Positions 1 through 8,869 of a stretch of DNA of 64,000 bases are shown one piece after another. Under the pieces are notes generated by a model, which saw nothing but the letters and a program-made list of their open reading frames with translations, was not told the DNA's origin and made no database searches. The number at the start of each line of letters is the position of its first letter. Position 1 is the stretch's first letter. The translations under genes were made by a program, and so were the position numbers. The DNA comes from Streptomyces sp. TG1A-8 (GTDB lineage Bacteria; Actinomycetota; Actinomycetes; Streptomycetales; Streptomycetaceae): positions 2,480,001 to 2,544,000 of the forward strand of contig NZ_JASTLB010000001.1 in assembly GCF_030499535.1 (NCBI RefSeq), written 5' to 3'.

Positions 1-1241
1 TCCGCGGTGCTGTACCGGTCGACGTCGAGGTTGGTCGGGAAGCCGTAGTAGTTCCGGATCTGCTGCAGCTGCTGGAACGTCGGCGAGACGATGTTCGGGT
101 CCATGATGCGCAGGCTGGCCGTGCCGTCGACCCGGTCGCGCAGCTTCGTGCGGTCCGCGGTGCCGGACTTGCCCGCGTACTCGGTGACCTTGGTGTCGTC
201 GATTCCGTAGGCCTCGCGCGTCGCCTTGAGGTTCTTCTGGACGTACGGGGCTTCCTTGGCCTGCTCGTTGGGCTGCACCTGGAACTTCTGCACGATGGCG
301 GGGTACAGCCCGCCGATCAGGACCGCCGACAGGACCATCAGGCCGAAGCCGATGACGGGCAGCTGCCAGGTGCGCCGCCACAGGGTGGCGAAGAACAGCA
401 GCGCGCAGATGACGGCGATGCAGAACAGGATCGTTTTGGCCGGCAGGTAGGCGTTGGCGTCGACGTAGCGCAGGCCGGTCCAGTCGCCGGTCGCCTTGAA
501 GTCGCTGGACTTGACGGCGAGGCCGTACCGGTCGAGCCAGTAGGCGACCGCCTTGAGCGCCACGAAGACGCCGAGGAGAACCGACAGGTGGCCGGTCGCG
601 GCGGCCGTGGCGCGCGCGCCCGGACTGGTGACGCGCAGCCCGCCGTACAGGTAGTGGGTGAGCGCGGCGGCGATCAGGCACAGGATCGCCGCGGCGAAGC
701 CGAAGCCCAGCAGGAACCGGTACCAGGGCAGGTCGAAGGCGTAGAAGGAGATGTCGAGGTGGAACTGCGGGTCCCGCTGGTGGAAGGGCACGCCGTTGAC
801 CCACATCAGCCAGGTGCGCCACTGGCTCGACGCCGAGGCGCCCGCGATCAGCCCGACCAGGGCGGTGACGGCGAGCAGCATCCACTTCTTGTACGGCGCG
901 ATGCCCATCCGGTAGCGGTCCAGGCTCTGCTGCTCCATGGACATGGCGCTCAGCGGGGGCCGCAGCCGGTGCGCGAGCCAGATGTTCACCCCGACGGCGA
1001 CCGCCATCAGCAGGCCGAAGACGAAGAAGAGCCCGATCTTGGTCCACAGGGTGGTGGTGAACACGGACGAGTAGTGCACCGACCGGTACCACAGCCAGTC
1101 CGTCCAGAAGCCCGCGAACATGGTGAACGCCATGCCGAGGACGGCGAGGACGCCCAGTGTCACGAGCAGGGCCCTGACCCGCCGCGACGGGCGGCCCGCC
1201 CTGATCCGTGGCCCCGTCGGGCCTCCGCCGCGGTCCGGCAT
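1..1241 (-). CDS. UPF0182 family integral membrane protein, N-terminal part (cut by window edge)
   Basis: About 413 N-terminal residues are visible and the frame stays open to the window edge. Family members are usually near 950-1000 residues, so more than half lies outside. The ATG at 1241 begins MPDRGGG and is followed by a basic stretch and a first membrane segment ([12 protein letters not shown]). An aromatic loop ([10 protein letters not shown]) and several more hydrophobic helices follow, then a soluble extracytoplasmic part ending in ASLRIMDPN and [14 protein letters not shown]. This pattern of N-terminal helices plus a large external domain is that of UPF0182 (COG1615), whose function is not established. 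No clear Shine-Dalgarno precedes the ATG. The gene diverges from the next gene across about 164 bases. Confidence 0.88.
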   Translation of the reverse strand, partial: MPDRGGGPTGPRIRAGRPSRRVRALLVTLGVLAVLGMAFTMFAGFWTDWLWYRSVHYSSVFTTTLWTKIGLFFVFGLLMAVAVGVNIWLAHRLRPPLSAMSMEQQSLDRYRMGIAPYKKWMLLAVTALVGLIAGASASSQWRTWLMWVNGVPFHQRDPQFHLDISFYAFDLPWYRFLLGFGFAAAILCLIAAALTHYLYGGLRVTSPGARATAAATGHLSVLLGVFVALKAVAYWLDRYGLAVKSSDFKATGDWTGLRYVDANAYLPAKTILFCIAVICALLFFATLWRRTWQLPVIGFGLMVLSAVLIGGLYPAIVQKFQVQPNEQAKEAPYVQKNLKATREAYGIDDTKVTEYAGKSGTADRTKLRDRVDGTASLRIMDPNIVSPTFQQLQQIRNYYGFPTNLDVDRYSTA

Positions 1242-1405
1242 CTGGAAAGCCAAGGTGCGCACCTCGAAGTTCGCTGTCGATCCGTCAGGCCCTCGTGTTC
1301 GCGGGCCCGCCGTGGCCCCCCGTGACCGCGGGCCCACACCTATGCAACTTACTCACGGTTTACTCGGTTCCCGGTTCCGGCCGGGAACGAGGCAGGATTG
1401 TGACC

Positions 1406-1948
1406 ATGTCCAACACTCCCATGGCGGCGAGCCCGCTCACCCGGGCCGTACTCGAGATCGACGAGTACGCCTCCGGCCTCGGCTGGGACCAGCCCGCCCG
1501 CCTCTTCGCCCTCGTAGACACCGCACGGCTGCGGGCCCGGGAACCCTCGCTCGCCGCCCAGCTGGGCCTCCTGGACGAGCCCGAGACCACCGGTCTCACC
1601 CCGATCGAGCAGGACGAGGTGCCCACCGACAGGCCGCTCGACGACTTCCTGGGCACCATCGCCTGGCCCGACGCGGTGACCGGCTGCGCGCTCACCGTGG
1701 AGCGCCTGATGCTGCCCCCGTCGGCGGAGGCGCAGGTCCCGCAGGGCCTGGGCGAGGCCGAACTGGCCCAGTGGGTGGCGGACCACCCCGAGCGCCAGGA
1801 GGTGCGCATGACGGTCGCGGTGCTGCGCGGCGGCGGCCGGGAGTCGGCGCTGCGCCTGCGCGAGAAGGACTCGCCGACGGAGGTCCTGACGGGCCCCGAC
1901 CTGGTGCCGGGCCTGGCGGAGGCCCTGGCGGCGACGTTCGAGGACTGA
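1406..1948 (+). CDS. PPA1309-family conserved protein
   Basis: A 180-residue soluble protein with no signal peptide or membrane segment. The ATG at 1406 follows a GAGGCAGG ribosome site and begins MSNTPMAASPLTRAVLEI. The frame is open further upstream, but that part is low-complexity and overlaps the divergent promoter area. Conserved-looking features are the DQPARLFALVDT block near residue 30, the acidic middle part, and a C-terminal block around VRMTVAVLRGGGRESALRLR. Length and sequence match the actinobacterial family named PPA1309, which has no assigned biochemical role. It converges with the PDZ/Lon-like protease gene and shares a GC-rich palindromic terminator with it. Confidence 0.85.
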   Translation: MSNTPMAASPLTRAVLEIDEYASGLGWDQPARLFALVDTARLRAREPSLAAQLGLLDEPETTGLTPIEQDEVPTDRPLDDFLGTIAWPDAVTGCALTVERLMLPPSAEAQVPQGLGEAELAQWVADHPERQEVRMTVAVLRGGGRESALRLREKDSPTEVLTGPDLVPGLAEALAATFED

Positions 1949-1971
1949 TCACCGCCGGCCCGCTGCGCGGC

Positions 1972-1997
1972 GGGCGCCCCCGCCGGCGGGGGCGCCC
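1972..1997. terminator. GC-rich palindromic hairpin between convergent genes
   Basis: A perfect 13+13 inverted repeat (GGGCGCCCCCGCC / GGCGGGGGCGCCC) with no spacer lies between the two convergent stop codons. It could end transcription from both sides. There is no T tract, which is common for Streptomyces terminators. Confidence 0.55.
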
Positions 1998-2016
1998 CGG
2001 CCGTGTCCCGGACCGC

Positions 2017-3126
2017 TCAGCCCTTGGCGGTGCACTTCGGCAGGTCGGCGGTGTCGCCGCCGCGGATGTCCTTCAGGGCGCCGAGCGCGTCGCCGATCGT
2101 CCTGACCTTGACGAGGGTGAGGCCGCCCGGGGCGTCCTTGGCGGCGGCCGCGCAGTTGTCGGCGGGCGTGAGGAAGTACCGCGCGCCCTTGCTGCGCGCG
2201 CCGACGGTCTTCATATCGATGCCGCCGATCGGCCCGACCGTGCCGTCGTCCTCGATGGTCCCGGTGCCGGCGACGAACCGGCCGCCGGTGAGGCTGCCGG
2301 GGGTGAGCTTGTCGTAGATGCCCAGCGCGAACATCAGGCCGGCGCTGGGACCGCCGACGTCGGCGAGCTTGATGTCGATGGTGAACGGGAAGGTGTGGTC
2401 GGTCCCGGCGGAGATCCCGACGATGGCGCGCCGGGCGCCGCTGTCGTCGGAGACCTCGGTCGTGATCGTCACGTCCCGCGTGCGGGGCGCCGTCCCCTTC
2501 CCCTTCTCGTTCCCCTTCTCGGCGGCGGCCTGCTCCTTGGCGGGCACGACCGTGAAGACGGCCTTCTGCCCCGGCTCGTGCCGCGTCACCAGCTTCGCGA
2601 CGTCGGCGGGCTGCTTCACCGCGGTGCCGTCCACGGCCTTGATCACGTCTCCGGCGTGCAGCCTGCCCTCGGCCGGGGACCCCTTGACGACGGTGGAGAC
2701 GATCACCCAGGACTTCACGGGGATGCCCAGTTCCCTCAGGGCGGCGACCTTGGCGCTCTCCTGGGACTGGCTGAACTCCTCGGCGTTCTCCTGGCTGGAC
2801 TGCTCCTCCGTCTTGCCGTCCGGGTAGAGGGTGTCGTGCGGCACGATCTTGCTGTCGCGCGCCAGCCAGCCGTAGACGGCCTCCACCAGGTTCATGCGGA
2901 AGTCGGCACTGGTGACCCGGACGGTGGTCATGTTCAGGTGCCCGTCCGTCGCGTACGTCCTGTGCCCCGAGATCTGCAGCACCGGCTCGCCCCCGTGCTC
3001 CCCGAGCGTGTTCACGGTCGGGCCGGGGGACATCTCCGAGTACGGCACGGGGATGAGCACTCCCGCGCACAGGAGCGCGATCAGCATCAGGGTGGAGGCG
3101 AGCATCGTCGCGGTGCGGCGTGGCAT
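2017..3126 (-). CDS. Membrane-anchored PDZ and Lon-like (S16) serine protease
   Basis: 369 residues. An N-terminal membrane anchor (about 8-28, ending in LLCAGVLIPVPY) is followed by an extracytoplasmic region, a PDZ domain (about 140-195, VVKGSPAEGRLHAGDVI), and a Lon-type protease domain at the C-terminus. The protease motif GGPSAGLMFAL supplies the nucleophilic Ser. The Lys of the Ser-Lys dyad is likely in GGIDMKTVGA. This is the architecture of the YlbL/YlbL-like secreted Lon-domain proteases. There is no AAA ATPase domain, so cleavage would be ATP-independent. It ends the leftward run SDR-moaE-small membrane protein-protease. No Shine-Dalgarno is seen; TACTGT lies 6 bases before the ATG, compatible with a leaderless transcript. 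Confidence 0.9.
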   Translation of the reverse strand: MPRRTATMLASTLMLIALLCAGVLIPVPYSEMSPGPTVNTLGEHGGEPVLQISGHRTYATDGHLNMTTVRVTSADFRMNLVEAVYGWLARDSKIVPHDTLYPDGKTEEQSSQENAEEFSQSQESAKVAALRELGIPVKSWVIVSTVVKGSPAEGRLHAGDVIKAVDGTAVKQPADVAKLVTRHEPGQKAVFTVVPAKEQAAAEKGNEKGKGTAPRTRDVTITTEVSDDSGARRAIVGISAGTDHTFPFTIDIKLADVGGPSAGLMFALGIYDKLTPGSLTGGRFVAGTGTIEDDGTVGPIGGIDMKTVGARSKGARYFLTPADNCAAAAKDAPGGLTLVKVRTIGDALGALKDIRGGDTADLPKCTAKG

Positions 3127-3176
3127 GTCACGACAGTACGGGACGCCCCTGTCGGCGCACCGTCAGGGCACCCCCG

Positions 3177-3350
3177 TCACGCGCCGCCCGCGCCCGTGCG
3201 GGACTTCTCCATGGCCTCGCGGAACCTGGCGTACCCGTCGAGCTCCGGACCGTCGGCCCGCGCCCGGCGCGTCCGGTTGGCCCAGCTGCCCCACAGACCG
3301 GCGCAGACCGCAGCCACAAGCGGAACCAGCAACCAGACGAGCACTGCCAT
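3177..3350 (-). CDS. 57-residue single-pass membrane protein
   Basis: A short frame from the ATG at 3350: one hydrophobic segment (VLVWLLVPLVAAVCAGLWG, residues 3-21), then a basic stop-transfer stretch (NRTRRARAD) and a cytoplasmic tail containing LDGYARFREAMEKS. This gives an N-out/C-in topology by the positive-inside rule. GGGAGG lies just upstream of the start as ribosome site. The clean membrane-segment-plus-basic-flank layout and its position between moaE and the PDZ protease, in the same direction, support a real gene. I know no function for this type of protein in actinobacteria. Confidence 0.75.
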   Translation of the reverse strand: MAVLVWLLVPLVAAVCAGLWGSWANRTRRARADGPELDGYARFREAMEKSRTGAGGA

Positions 3351-3530
3351 GCCGGCCTCCCGACCCCTTGAGCGTCCGCAATTGACTGATCAGCAGATTA
3401 ACCATCCGCACGGACAACGCTCACGCCAGGGGGGCGGTTACGCAACCGGACGATCCGGTTGGCCGAACACGCCCCGACGACGGCCTCCCGCCGCCCGACC
3501 GCCGCCCGTCCACCGCCCCCGATGACGGCG

Positions 3531-3980
3531 CTACGCGCCGACCCATTCCTCCGACCCGTCGGAGAACCGCTGGTGCTTCCAGATGGGCACCTCATGCTTG
3601 AGGTCGTCGATGAGCGCGCGGCAGGCCTCGAAGGCCTCGCCCCGGTGGGGACACGCCACGCCGACGACGACGGCGAGATCGCCCACCGCGAGGTCCCCCA
3701 CCCGGTGCACGGCGGCCAGCGCCCGCACCGGGTACCGGGCGGCCACCTTCTCGGCGATCCGCCGCATCTCGGCCTCGGCGCTGGGATGGCAGGAGTAGCC
3801 GAGCGCGTCGACGTCGGCGCCCGAGTCGTGGTTCCGCACGGTCCCCACGAACAGCGCGACGCCGCCGGCGGCGTCGTCCCCGACGGCCCGGAACACCTCG
3901 TCCACGGACAGCGCGGTCTCCCGGACGCCGATCAGCTTGATGGGGTCCTGCGCGGCCTGCTCACCGGGGTGATCGTTCAT
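3531..3980 (-). CDS. moaE: Molybdopterin synthase large subunit MoaE
   Basis: 149 residues, the usual length for MoaE. Molybdopterin synthase converts cyclic pyranopterin monophosphate to molybdopterin, using sulfur carried by MoaD thiocarboxylate. Visible family blocks are GGVALFVGTVRNHDSG (near 40), LGYSCHPSAEAEM, VGDLAVGDLAVVVGVACPHRGEAF (MoaE core strand-helix), and the C-terminal PIWKHQ with the conserved Lys. The start at 3980 was chosen because GGGGGA lies 9 bases upstream; an in-frame ATG three codons earlier sits directly on that site. No moaD is adjacent. It follows the SDR gene in the same direction after 125 bases. Confidence 0.95.
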   Translation of the reverse strand: MNDHPGEQAAQDPIKLIGVRETALSVDEVFRAVGDDAAGGVALFVGTVRNHDSGADVDALGYSCHPSAEAEMRRIAEKVAARYPVRALAAVHRVGDLAVGDLAVVVGVACPHRGEAFEACRALIDDLKHEVPIWKHQRFSDGSEEWVGA

Positions 3981-4105
3981 GGGTGCCATTCCCCCATGGT
4001 GCCGCACCCCGCGGACGACCCGGTACACGCGGCCCGCCCGTCCCGCGCGGGCGGCGTTCGGGGCCCTTCCCCAGGCCCCCGGCGGGCGCGAGGGTGGCTC
4101 CCGCC

Positions 4106-5218
4106 TCACAGCCGCCGCCGCGCCTTCCTGGCCCGGCGCACGACGGCGGCGGCGCCCAGCAGGGCGACCGTCGCGCCGGCCGCCCCCGCCGCCGTCGCGT
4201 CCTTGCGCCCCAGCCGGCGCCCGACGACCGTGTGCCGTCCGGCGACCTCCTCCAGCAGTTCGGCCAGCACCTCCTCGTTGGTCCACCGGGGCCGCCACCC
4301 GGCGTCGTGCAGCCGGCTCCCGCTGACCACCCAGGGATACATCGTGTACGCGAGGTCGCCCGCCGGGGACGGGGTGAGCCCGATCCGGTGCAGCCGCGCC
4401 GCCGCGCCGAGCGCGACCGCCGACGGCAGCTCCATCCGCCGGATCCCGCTCAGCTCCTCGACCTCCTCCTGCTCCAGCCATCCGTCGCAGCCGACGGCCA
4501 GCTCCCCGTCCACCTTCTCCAGGACGGCGTACTCCAGCGCACCGCACAGGTCCTCGACGTGGCAGAACTGCCAGGCGGGCCGCGAGCCGGCCACCACGAG
4601 CAGGCGGGGCGACTCGAAGTACCGGGTCAGCGCCGTGTCCGTGCCCCCGACCAGGACCGCCGGCCGCACCACGGTCACGTTCAGCCCCGGATGCGCCCGC
4701 GGCGCGCGCCGCCCCAGCCGCTCGACCTCCAGCAGGTCGCCGACCCCGGTGGCCTCGGCCGTCGCCCGCAGCTCGGCGTCCTCCGACAGCGGCAGCTCGT
4801 TGTCCGGCAGCGCCCCGTAGACCATCGCGGACGTGCACAGCACCACCCGGTGCACCCCGGCCGCCGCCGCGGCGGTCAGCACGGTCTGCGTGCCCCGCAC
4901 GTTGTACGCCGTGCGGGCGGCCGCGTCGCTCCCCAGGTCGAGGTCGAGCGCCAGGTGCACCACCACGTCCACGCCGCGCAGCTTGTCCGCGATGGCGGGG
5001 TCGCGCACGTCGAGGATGTGCCACCGCGCCGCCGCGCACTCCCCGCGCCGCTCGTCGATGGCGACGACCTGCCTGACCTCCCCGGAGGCGGCGAGCCGCT
5101 CGGTGAGCAGGGCGCCGACCCCGGTGGCGGCGCCGGTGACCGCGACGACGGGTCCGCGCACGGCGGAGGGGACGGACGGGTTTCGCGCTGCGCGAACCTG
5201 TGGATCTGGGGAACTCAC
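4106..5218 (-). CDS. Extended-type SDR / NAD-dependent epimerase with C-terminal hydrophobic tail
   Basis: 370 residues. The N-terminal Rossmann fold has the glycine motif VTGAATGVGALL (about 24-35), then DVRDPAIADKLRGVDVVVHLALDLD, the YNVRGTQTVL helix typical of extended SDRs, and LCTSAMVYGALPDNELPL. The usual YxxxK catalytic pair is not evident in its normal place, so the catalytic type is uncertain. The last 40 residues are unusual: a hydrophobic stretch (AAGAAGATVALLGAAAVV) followed by RRARKARRRL, which looks like a C-terminal membrane anchor. The GTG start at 5218 has GGAG 7 bases upstream. It diverges from the DUF2342 gene and leads the moaE-protease run. Confidence 0.8.
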   Translation of the reverse strand: MSSPDPQVRAARNPSVPSAVRGPVVAVTGAATGVGALLTERLAASGEVRQVVAIDERRGECAAARWHILDVRDPAIADKLRGVDVVVHLALDLDLGSDAAARTAYNVRGTQTVLTAAAAAGVHRVVLCTSAMVYGALPDNELPLSEDAELRATAEATGVGDLLEVERLGRRAPRAHPGLNVTVVRPAVLVGGTDTALTRYFESPRLLVVAGSRPAWQFCHVEDLCGALEYAVLEKVDGELAVGCDGWLEQEEVEELSGIRRMELPSAVALGAAARLHRIGLTPSPAGDLAYTMYPWVVSGSRLHDAGWRPRWTNEEVLAELLEEVAGRHTVVGRRLGRKDATAAGAAGATVALLGAAAVVRRARKARRRL

Positions 5219-5409
5219 CGGGCGTCTCCAGCGGTTGTCTTCTGTACGGGCGCGAGTGAGGCGTACGTACCAGGTGCATCCATCCTGCCGCAGGCTTTCC
5301 GTGGGCGAAGCACCGAGGCCCGATCGGGCCCAGGTGTCTACGCTGGGTGGTGACGTCGGGCAGCCGCGCCGCCGGAGAGAACCGGTGGCCTTACCAGCCG
5401 AGGAATCCC

Positions 5410-6840
5410 GTGAGTGACACCCCATTCGGATTCGGCCTTCCGCCGGAGGAGCCGGAAGACGGCGACGAGGGCAAGAAGAAGGAACGGAGCGGCGGTGGGC
5501 AGGGACCGGGCAATCCGTTCGGTTTCGGTGGCCTGCCGGGAGCCGGCGGCTTCGGCGGCCCCGGCGCCGACAATCCGCTCGCAGCCATGTTCGGTTCGCT
5601 GAACCCCACCGACCTGGGCGCCGCGTTCCAGCAGCTCGGCCAGATGCTCTCCTACGAGGGCGGCCCGGTGAACTGGGACATGGCCAAGCAGATCGCCCGC
5701 CAGACGGTCTCCCAGGGCACCCCGGACGGCGTCAAGGACGCGAGCGTCGGCCCCGCCGAGCGTTCCGCGGTCCAGGAGGCCGTCCGCCTGGCCAACCTGT
5801 GGCTGGACGACGCCACGTCCCTGCCGTCGGGCGCCGCCTCCGCGGTGGCCTGGTCCCGCGCGGAGTGGGTCGAGGCGACCCTGCCCGCCTGGCAGGAACT
5901 GGTCGACCCGGTCGCCGAGCGGGTCGGCGCGGCCATGGGCGACGTCCTGCCGGAGGAGATGCAGGCCATGGCGGGCCCGCTGATCGGCATGATGCGCTCG
6001 ATGGGCGGCGCCATGTTCGGCACCCAGATCGGGCAGGCCGTCGGCGTCCTCGCGGGCGAGGTCGTCGGCTCCACCGACATCGGCCTGCCGCTCGGCCCGG
6101 CCGGCCGGTCCGCGCTGCTCCCGGCCAACGTGGAGGCCTTCGGCAAGGACCTCGGCGTGCCGCGGGAGGAGGTGCGGCTCTACCTCGCGCTGCGCGAGGC
6201 CGCCCACCAGCGCCTCTTCGCGCACGTGCCGTGGCTGCGCTCGCACCTGTTCGGCGCGGTCGACGGCTACGCGCGCGGCATCAAGGTCGACACGGCCAAG
6301 CTGGAGGACGTGGTCGGCCAGTTCGACCCGCAGAACCCCGAGCAACTGCAGGACGCGCTGCAGCAGGGCATGTTCCAGCCGGAGGACACGCCCGAGCAGA
6401 AGGCGGCCCTGGCCCGTCTGGAGACCGCCCTGGCACTCGTCGAGGGCTGGGTGGACGCGGTGGTCCACGCCGCCGCGAAGCCGCGCCTGTCGTCGGCCGA
6501 CGCCCTGCGCGAGACCCTGCGCCGCCGCCGTGCCACCGGCGGCCCGGCCGAGCAGACCTTCGCCACGCTGATCGGCCTGGAACTGCGTCCGCGCCGGCTG
6601 CGCGACGCCTCCCGCCTGTGGGCCTCGCTCACGGACGCCCGCGGGGTCGACGGCCGGGACGCCCTGTGGCACCACCCGGACATGCTGCCCACGGCCACCG
6701 ACCTGGACGACCCCGACGGCTTCGTGCACCGCGAGCAGCTGGACTTCTCCGAGCTGGACAAGATGCTCGGCGAGGCCGCGGACCGGCCCGGCCCGCGCAA
6801 GGAGGACGACGGCGAGCCCGAGGACGACGGCACCCAGTGA
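5410..6840 (+). CDS. DUF2342 zinc-dependent metalloprotease-family protein
   Basis: 476 residues. The first 60 residues are Gly/Pro/Phe-rich (GNPFGFGGLPGAGGFGG) and probably disordered. The rest is a helical domain typical of the actinobacterial family called zinc-dependent metalloprotease or DUF2342. The putative active-site helix reads LREAAHQRLFAHVPWL, where the family has a HExxH-like helix; here the order is E-A-A-H, so protease activity is inferred only. The acidic C-terminus (KEDDGEPEDDG) is also low complexity. The GTG at 5410 follows GAGGAA. Its stop overlaps the Nudix start in GTGA, so the two genes are translationally coupled. Confidence 0.85.
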   Translation: MSDTPFGFGLPPEEPEDGDEGKKKERSGGGQGPGNPFGFGGLPGAGGFGGPGADNPLAAMFGSLNPTDLGAAFQQLGQMLSYEGGPVNWDMAKQIARQTVSQGTPDGVKDASVGPAERSAVQEAVRLANLWLDDATSLPSGAASAVAWSRAEWVEATLPAWQELVDPVAERVGAAMGDVLPEEMQAMAGPLIGMMRSMGGAMFGTQIGQAVGVLAGEVVGSTDIGLPLGPAGRSALLPANVEAFGKDLGVPREEVRLYLALREAAHQRLFAHVPWLRSHLFGAVDGYARGIKVDTAKLEDVVGQFDPQNPEQLQDALQQGMFQPEDTPEQKAALARLETALALVEGWVDAVVHAAAKPRLSSADALRETLRRRRATGGPAEQTFATLIGLELRPRRLRDASRLWASLTDARGVDGRDALWHHPDMLPTATDLDDPDGFVHREQLDFSELDKMLGEAADRPGPRKEDDGEPEDDGTQ

Positions 6841-7358
6841 GCCTGTACGACGACGCGGTCCTCGTCCTGAAGGGACACGAGGGCCAGGACGAACTGCGCC
6901 AGGCCTACCTGGACCACCTCGGCGCGCATCCGGACGGCATGTGGAAGGCCTGCTCCGCGGGACACCTCACGGCCAGCGCCCTGGTGATCGACCCCGGGCG
7001 CGGCCGGGTCCTGCTCACCCTGCACAGGAAGCTGCGCATGTGGCTGCAGATGGGCGGCCACTGCGAGCCGCAGGACGCCTCCCTGGCGGCGGCGGCGCTG
7101 CGCGAGGCTACCGAGGAGTCCGGGATCGGCGAACTGGAGCTGCTGCCCGGCGGCCCGGTGCGCCTGGACCGGCATCCGATCCCGCCGCCGTGCCACTTCC
7201 ACTTCGACGTCCAGTACGCGGCGCTGGCCCCGCGCGACGCCGAGCACGCCATCAGCGACGAGTCGCTGGACGTGCGCTGGTTCGCCTACGACGAGGTGGC
7301 GGACGTGGCCGACGCGTCCGTCGTGCGCCTGCTCGACGCCGCGCGGGCCAGGCTCTGA
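6837..7358 (+). CDS. Nudix hydrolase coupled to DUF2342 gene
   Basis: 173 residues with one Nudix box: GGHCEPQD, then AALREATEESGI about nine residues on, containing the REATEE metal-binding core. The family hydrolyses nucleoside diphosphates linked to another moiety. The substrate cannot be read from the motif. The GTG start overlaps the preceding stop by four bases, the classic arrangement for termination-reinitiation, so it should be made with the DUF2342 protein. The pairing of DUF2342 with a Nudix gene suggests a shared, unknown task. Confidence 0.9.
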   Translation: MSLYDDAVLVLKGHEGQDELRQAYLDHLGAHPDGMWKACSAGHLTASALVIDPGRGRVLLTLHRKLRMWLQMGGHCEPQDASLAAAALREATEESGIGELELLPGGPVRLDRHPIPPPCHFHFDVQYAALAPRDAEHAISDESLDVRWFAYDEVADVADASVVRLLDAARARL

Positions 7359-7364
7359 ACGGGT

Positions 7365-7394
7365 GAGGGGTGGCCGCGCTCGCGGCCACCCCTC
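7365..7394. terminator. Bidirectional hairpin, 14-bp stem
   Basis: A perfect 14-bp stem (GAGGGGTGGCCGCG / CGCGGCCACCCCTC) with a CT loop lies between the convergent Nudix and AIM24 genes and probably serves both. Confidence 0.75.
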
Positions 7395-7403
7395 GCGCCC
7401 GGC

Positions 7404-8159
7404 TCAGCTCCAGACGTTGCCCTGGTTCTGTCCGCGCGCCCCGTGCTGTCCCATGCCGAACTGCGCGGCGAGGCCCTGCCCGATCTGCGCGTGCTGCGGC
7501 GGGAGCAGCTCGCTGGGCTGGACGAGCGCGAACCCGGAGCCCATGAAGCTCAGCTCCCAGCCCTCACCGGTGGCGCCGCGGCGCCGCCACACCCCGGAGG
7601 AGTGCGTCTGGGCCTGCATCTGCACCCGCAGTCCGGTGGACCAGGCGACGATGGCGTCGGCGTCGCAGTTGACGTACTTGTCCGGCGTGACCTGCACCAG
7701 CAGCGGCGCGCCCGACGTCATCAGGGCGACCTTGCCGCGTCCGGTGATGTTGAGCTGGTACTTCCCGGACCCGGAGATGCCGTAGAGGCTGTCGACGGCG
7801 ATGACCTCGTGGTGCAGCGAGGAGTCCATGGCGAGGACGTAGGCGCTGTCGACGGTCAGCCCGTCCTGCTCGACGTCCATGAGGTGCACGTACTGGGCGA
7901 GGTTGGCGAGGAAGACCGTGCCCTGCCCGTGGCAGCGCATCAGGTCCAGGCCCTCGCCGGTGTGCGCCCGGGAGCGGCGCTGGTGGTTGCTGCGGTACTC
8001 GGCGTCGAACTCGACGAGCCCCTGGTAGGCGACCATGGTGCCCTTGCGGGCGAGGATGTCGTCGTGGCCCTCCAGGGCGACGCGGAGCATCTGCTTGTTC
8101 TGCAGGCTCCAGCGCTCCTGGGTCTGCAGGTCGTTGTGCGCGAAAAGCGGGCTCTGCAT
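7404..8159 (-). CDS. AIM24 family protein (third gene of TerD/AIM24 cluster)
   Basis: 251 residues of AIM24 type: a double-psi or beta-helix-like, all-beta protein with repeated hydrophobic-glycine strands. Visible blocks are ILARKGTMVAYQGLVEFDAEY (about 35-55), LMRCHGQGTVFLANLAQYVHLM, SAYVLAMDSSLHHEV, GISGSGKYQLNITGRGKVALM and VNCDADAIVAWSTGL. The last 30 residues (IGQGLAAQFGMGQHGARGQNQG) are Gln/Gly-rich and unlike the other two copies. AIM24 was named from a yeast mitochondrial factor; bacterial members have no established function. It lies 18 bases after the preceding AIM24 gene and is the last gene before the bidirectional terminator, so it belongs to that operon. Confidence 0.88.
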   Translation of the reverse strand: MQSPLFAHNDLQTQERWSLQNKQMLRVALEGHDDILARKGTMVAYQGLVEFDAEYRSNHQRRSRAHTGEGLDLMRCHGQGTVFLANLAQYVHLMDVEQDGLTVDSAYVLAMDSSLHHEVIAVDSLYGISGSGKYQLNITGRGKVALMTSGAPLLVQVTPDKYVNCDADAIVAWSTGLRVQMQAQTHSSGVWRRRGATGEGWELSFMGSGFALVQPSELLPPQHAQIGQGLAAQFGMGQHGARGQNQGNVWS

Positions 8160-8177
8160 GGTGTTCTGGATTCCCCC

Positions 8178-8858
8178 TCAACCCCGGAACCGGAGGCGGT
8201 CGGTGCTGTCCTCGCTGGGCTGGACGACGACGATGCCCTGGCCGGAGAAGGCCATCTGGTAGGCCTCGCCGCTGCCCCGGCCGATCAGCGACTGGGCCCT
8301 GAAGCTGCGCTTGCCCTTCACCTTCAGGTTCGGGGACCAGGCCACCAGCGCGTCCGGGTCGACGTACGTCTCGTCCTCGCCGCCGCCGCAGTCGACGACG
8401 ATCGGCTTGCCCCGGGAGGTCAGCGCGACCCAGCCCTGCCCGGAGATCCGGGTGTTCCACAGGCCCTGCCCGGCGAACTTCGCGAGCCCCTTGACCCGCT
8501 CGACACCCCAGGTGAGGTGGGCGTCGAAGGCGAGCAGGTTGGTGGCGTTGACGGAGATGCCGTCGCCGTTGAGGTTGATCACGACGACGTCGGCGCCGTA
8601 GTCGGCGAGGTAGAGCAGGCCGTCGCCGGAGCACTTCATCAGCGGGGCGCCCTCGCCGGTGACCCAGTCGCGGGCGATCTGGCGGACGGCCGGCGGGTTG
8701 GGCTCGTACTGGATGAAGCCTTCGTAGGCGACCATCGACCCCACCCGCGCGAGGAGGTCGTGGCCGGTCTGCATGGCGACCTTCAGCATGTGGCTGCCGT
8801 GGTTCTCCATGCGGGCGCGGACGGGTGCGGGGGCGTGGCCCGCGAGCGGCTGGTTCAT
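8178..8858 (-). CDS. AIM24 family protein (second gene of TerD/AIM24 cluster)
   Basis: 226 residues, nearly all AIM24 domain. It shares the same block order as its neighbours: LLARVGSMVAYEGFIQYE, LMKCSGDGLLYLADYGADVVVINL, NLLAFDAHLTWGVERVKG, ISGQGWVALTSRGKPIVVDC and VDPDALVAWSPNLKVK. It is a clear tandem paralogue of the flanking genes but too divergent to be a recent duplicate. The start at 8858 has AGGGAG six bases upstream. Intergenic gaps of 11 and 18 bases on either side indicate one transcript. No catalytic residues can be proposed. Confidence 0.9.
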   Translation of the reverse strand: MNQPLAGHAPAPVRARMENHGSHMLKVAMQTGHDLLARVGSMVAYEGFIQYEPNPPAVRQIARDWVTGEGAPLMKCSGDGLLYLADYGADVVVINLNGDGISVNATNLLAFDAHLTWGVERVKGLAKFAGQGLWNTRISGQGWVALTSRGKPIVVDCGGGEDETYVDPDALVAWSPNLKVKGKRSFRAQSLIGRGSGEAYQMAFSGQGIVVVQPSEDSTDRLRFRG

Positions 8859-8869
8859 GACGGGCTCCC

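Noticed and set aside
1120..3525. 801-codon rightward open frame across the PPA1309 and PDZ-protease genes
   Set aside because: Arg/Gly/Pro filler typical of shadow frames in GC-rich DNA; the genes in other frames have clear domains.
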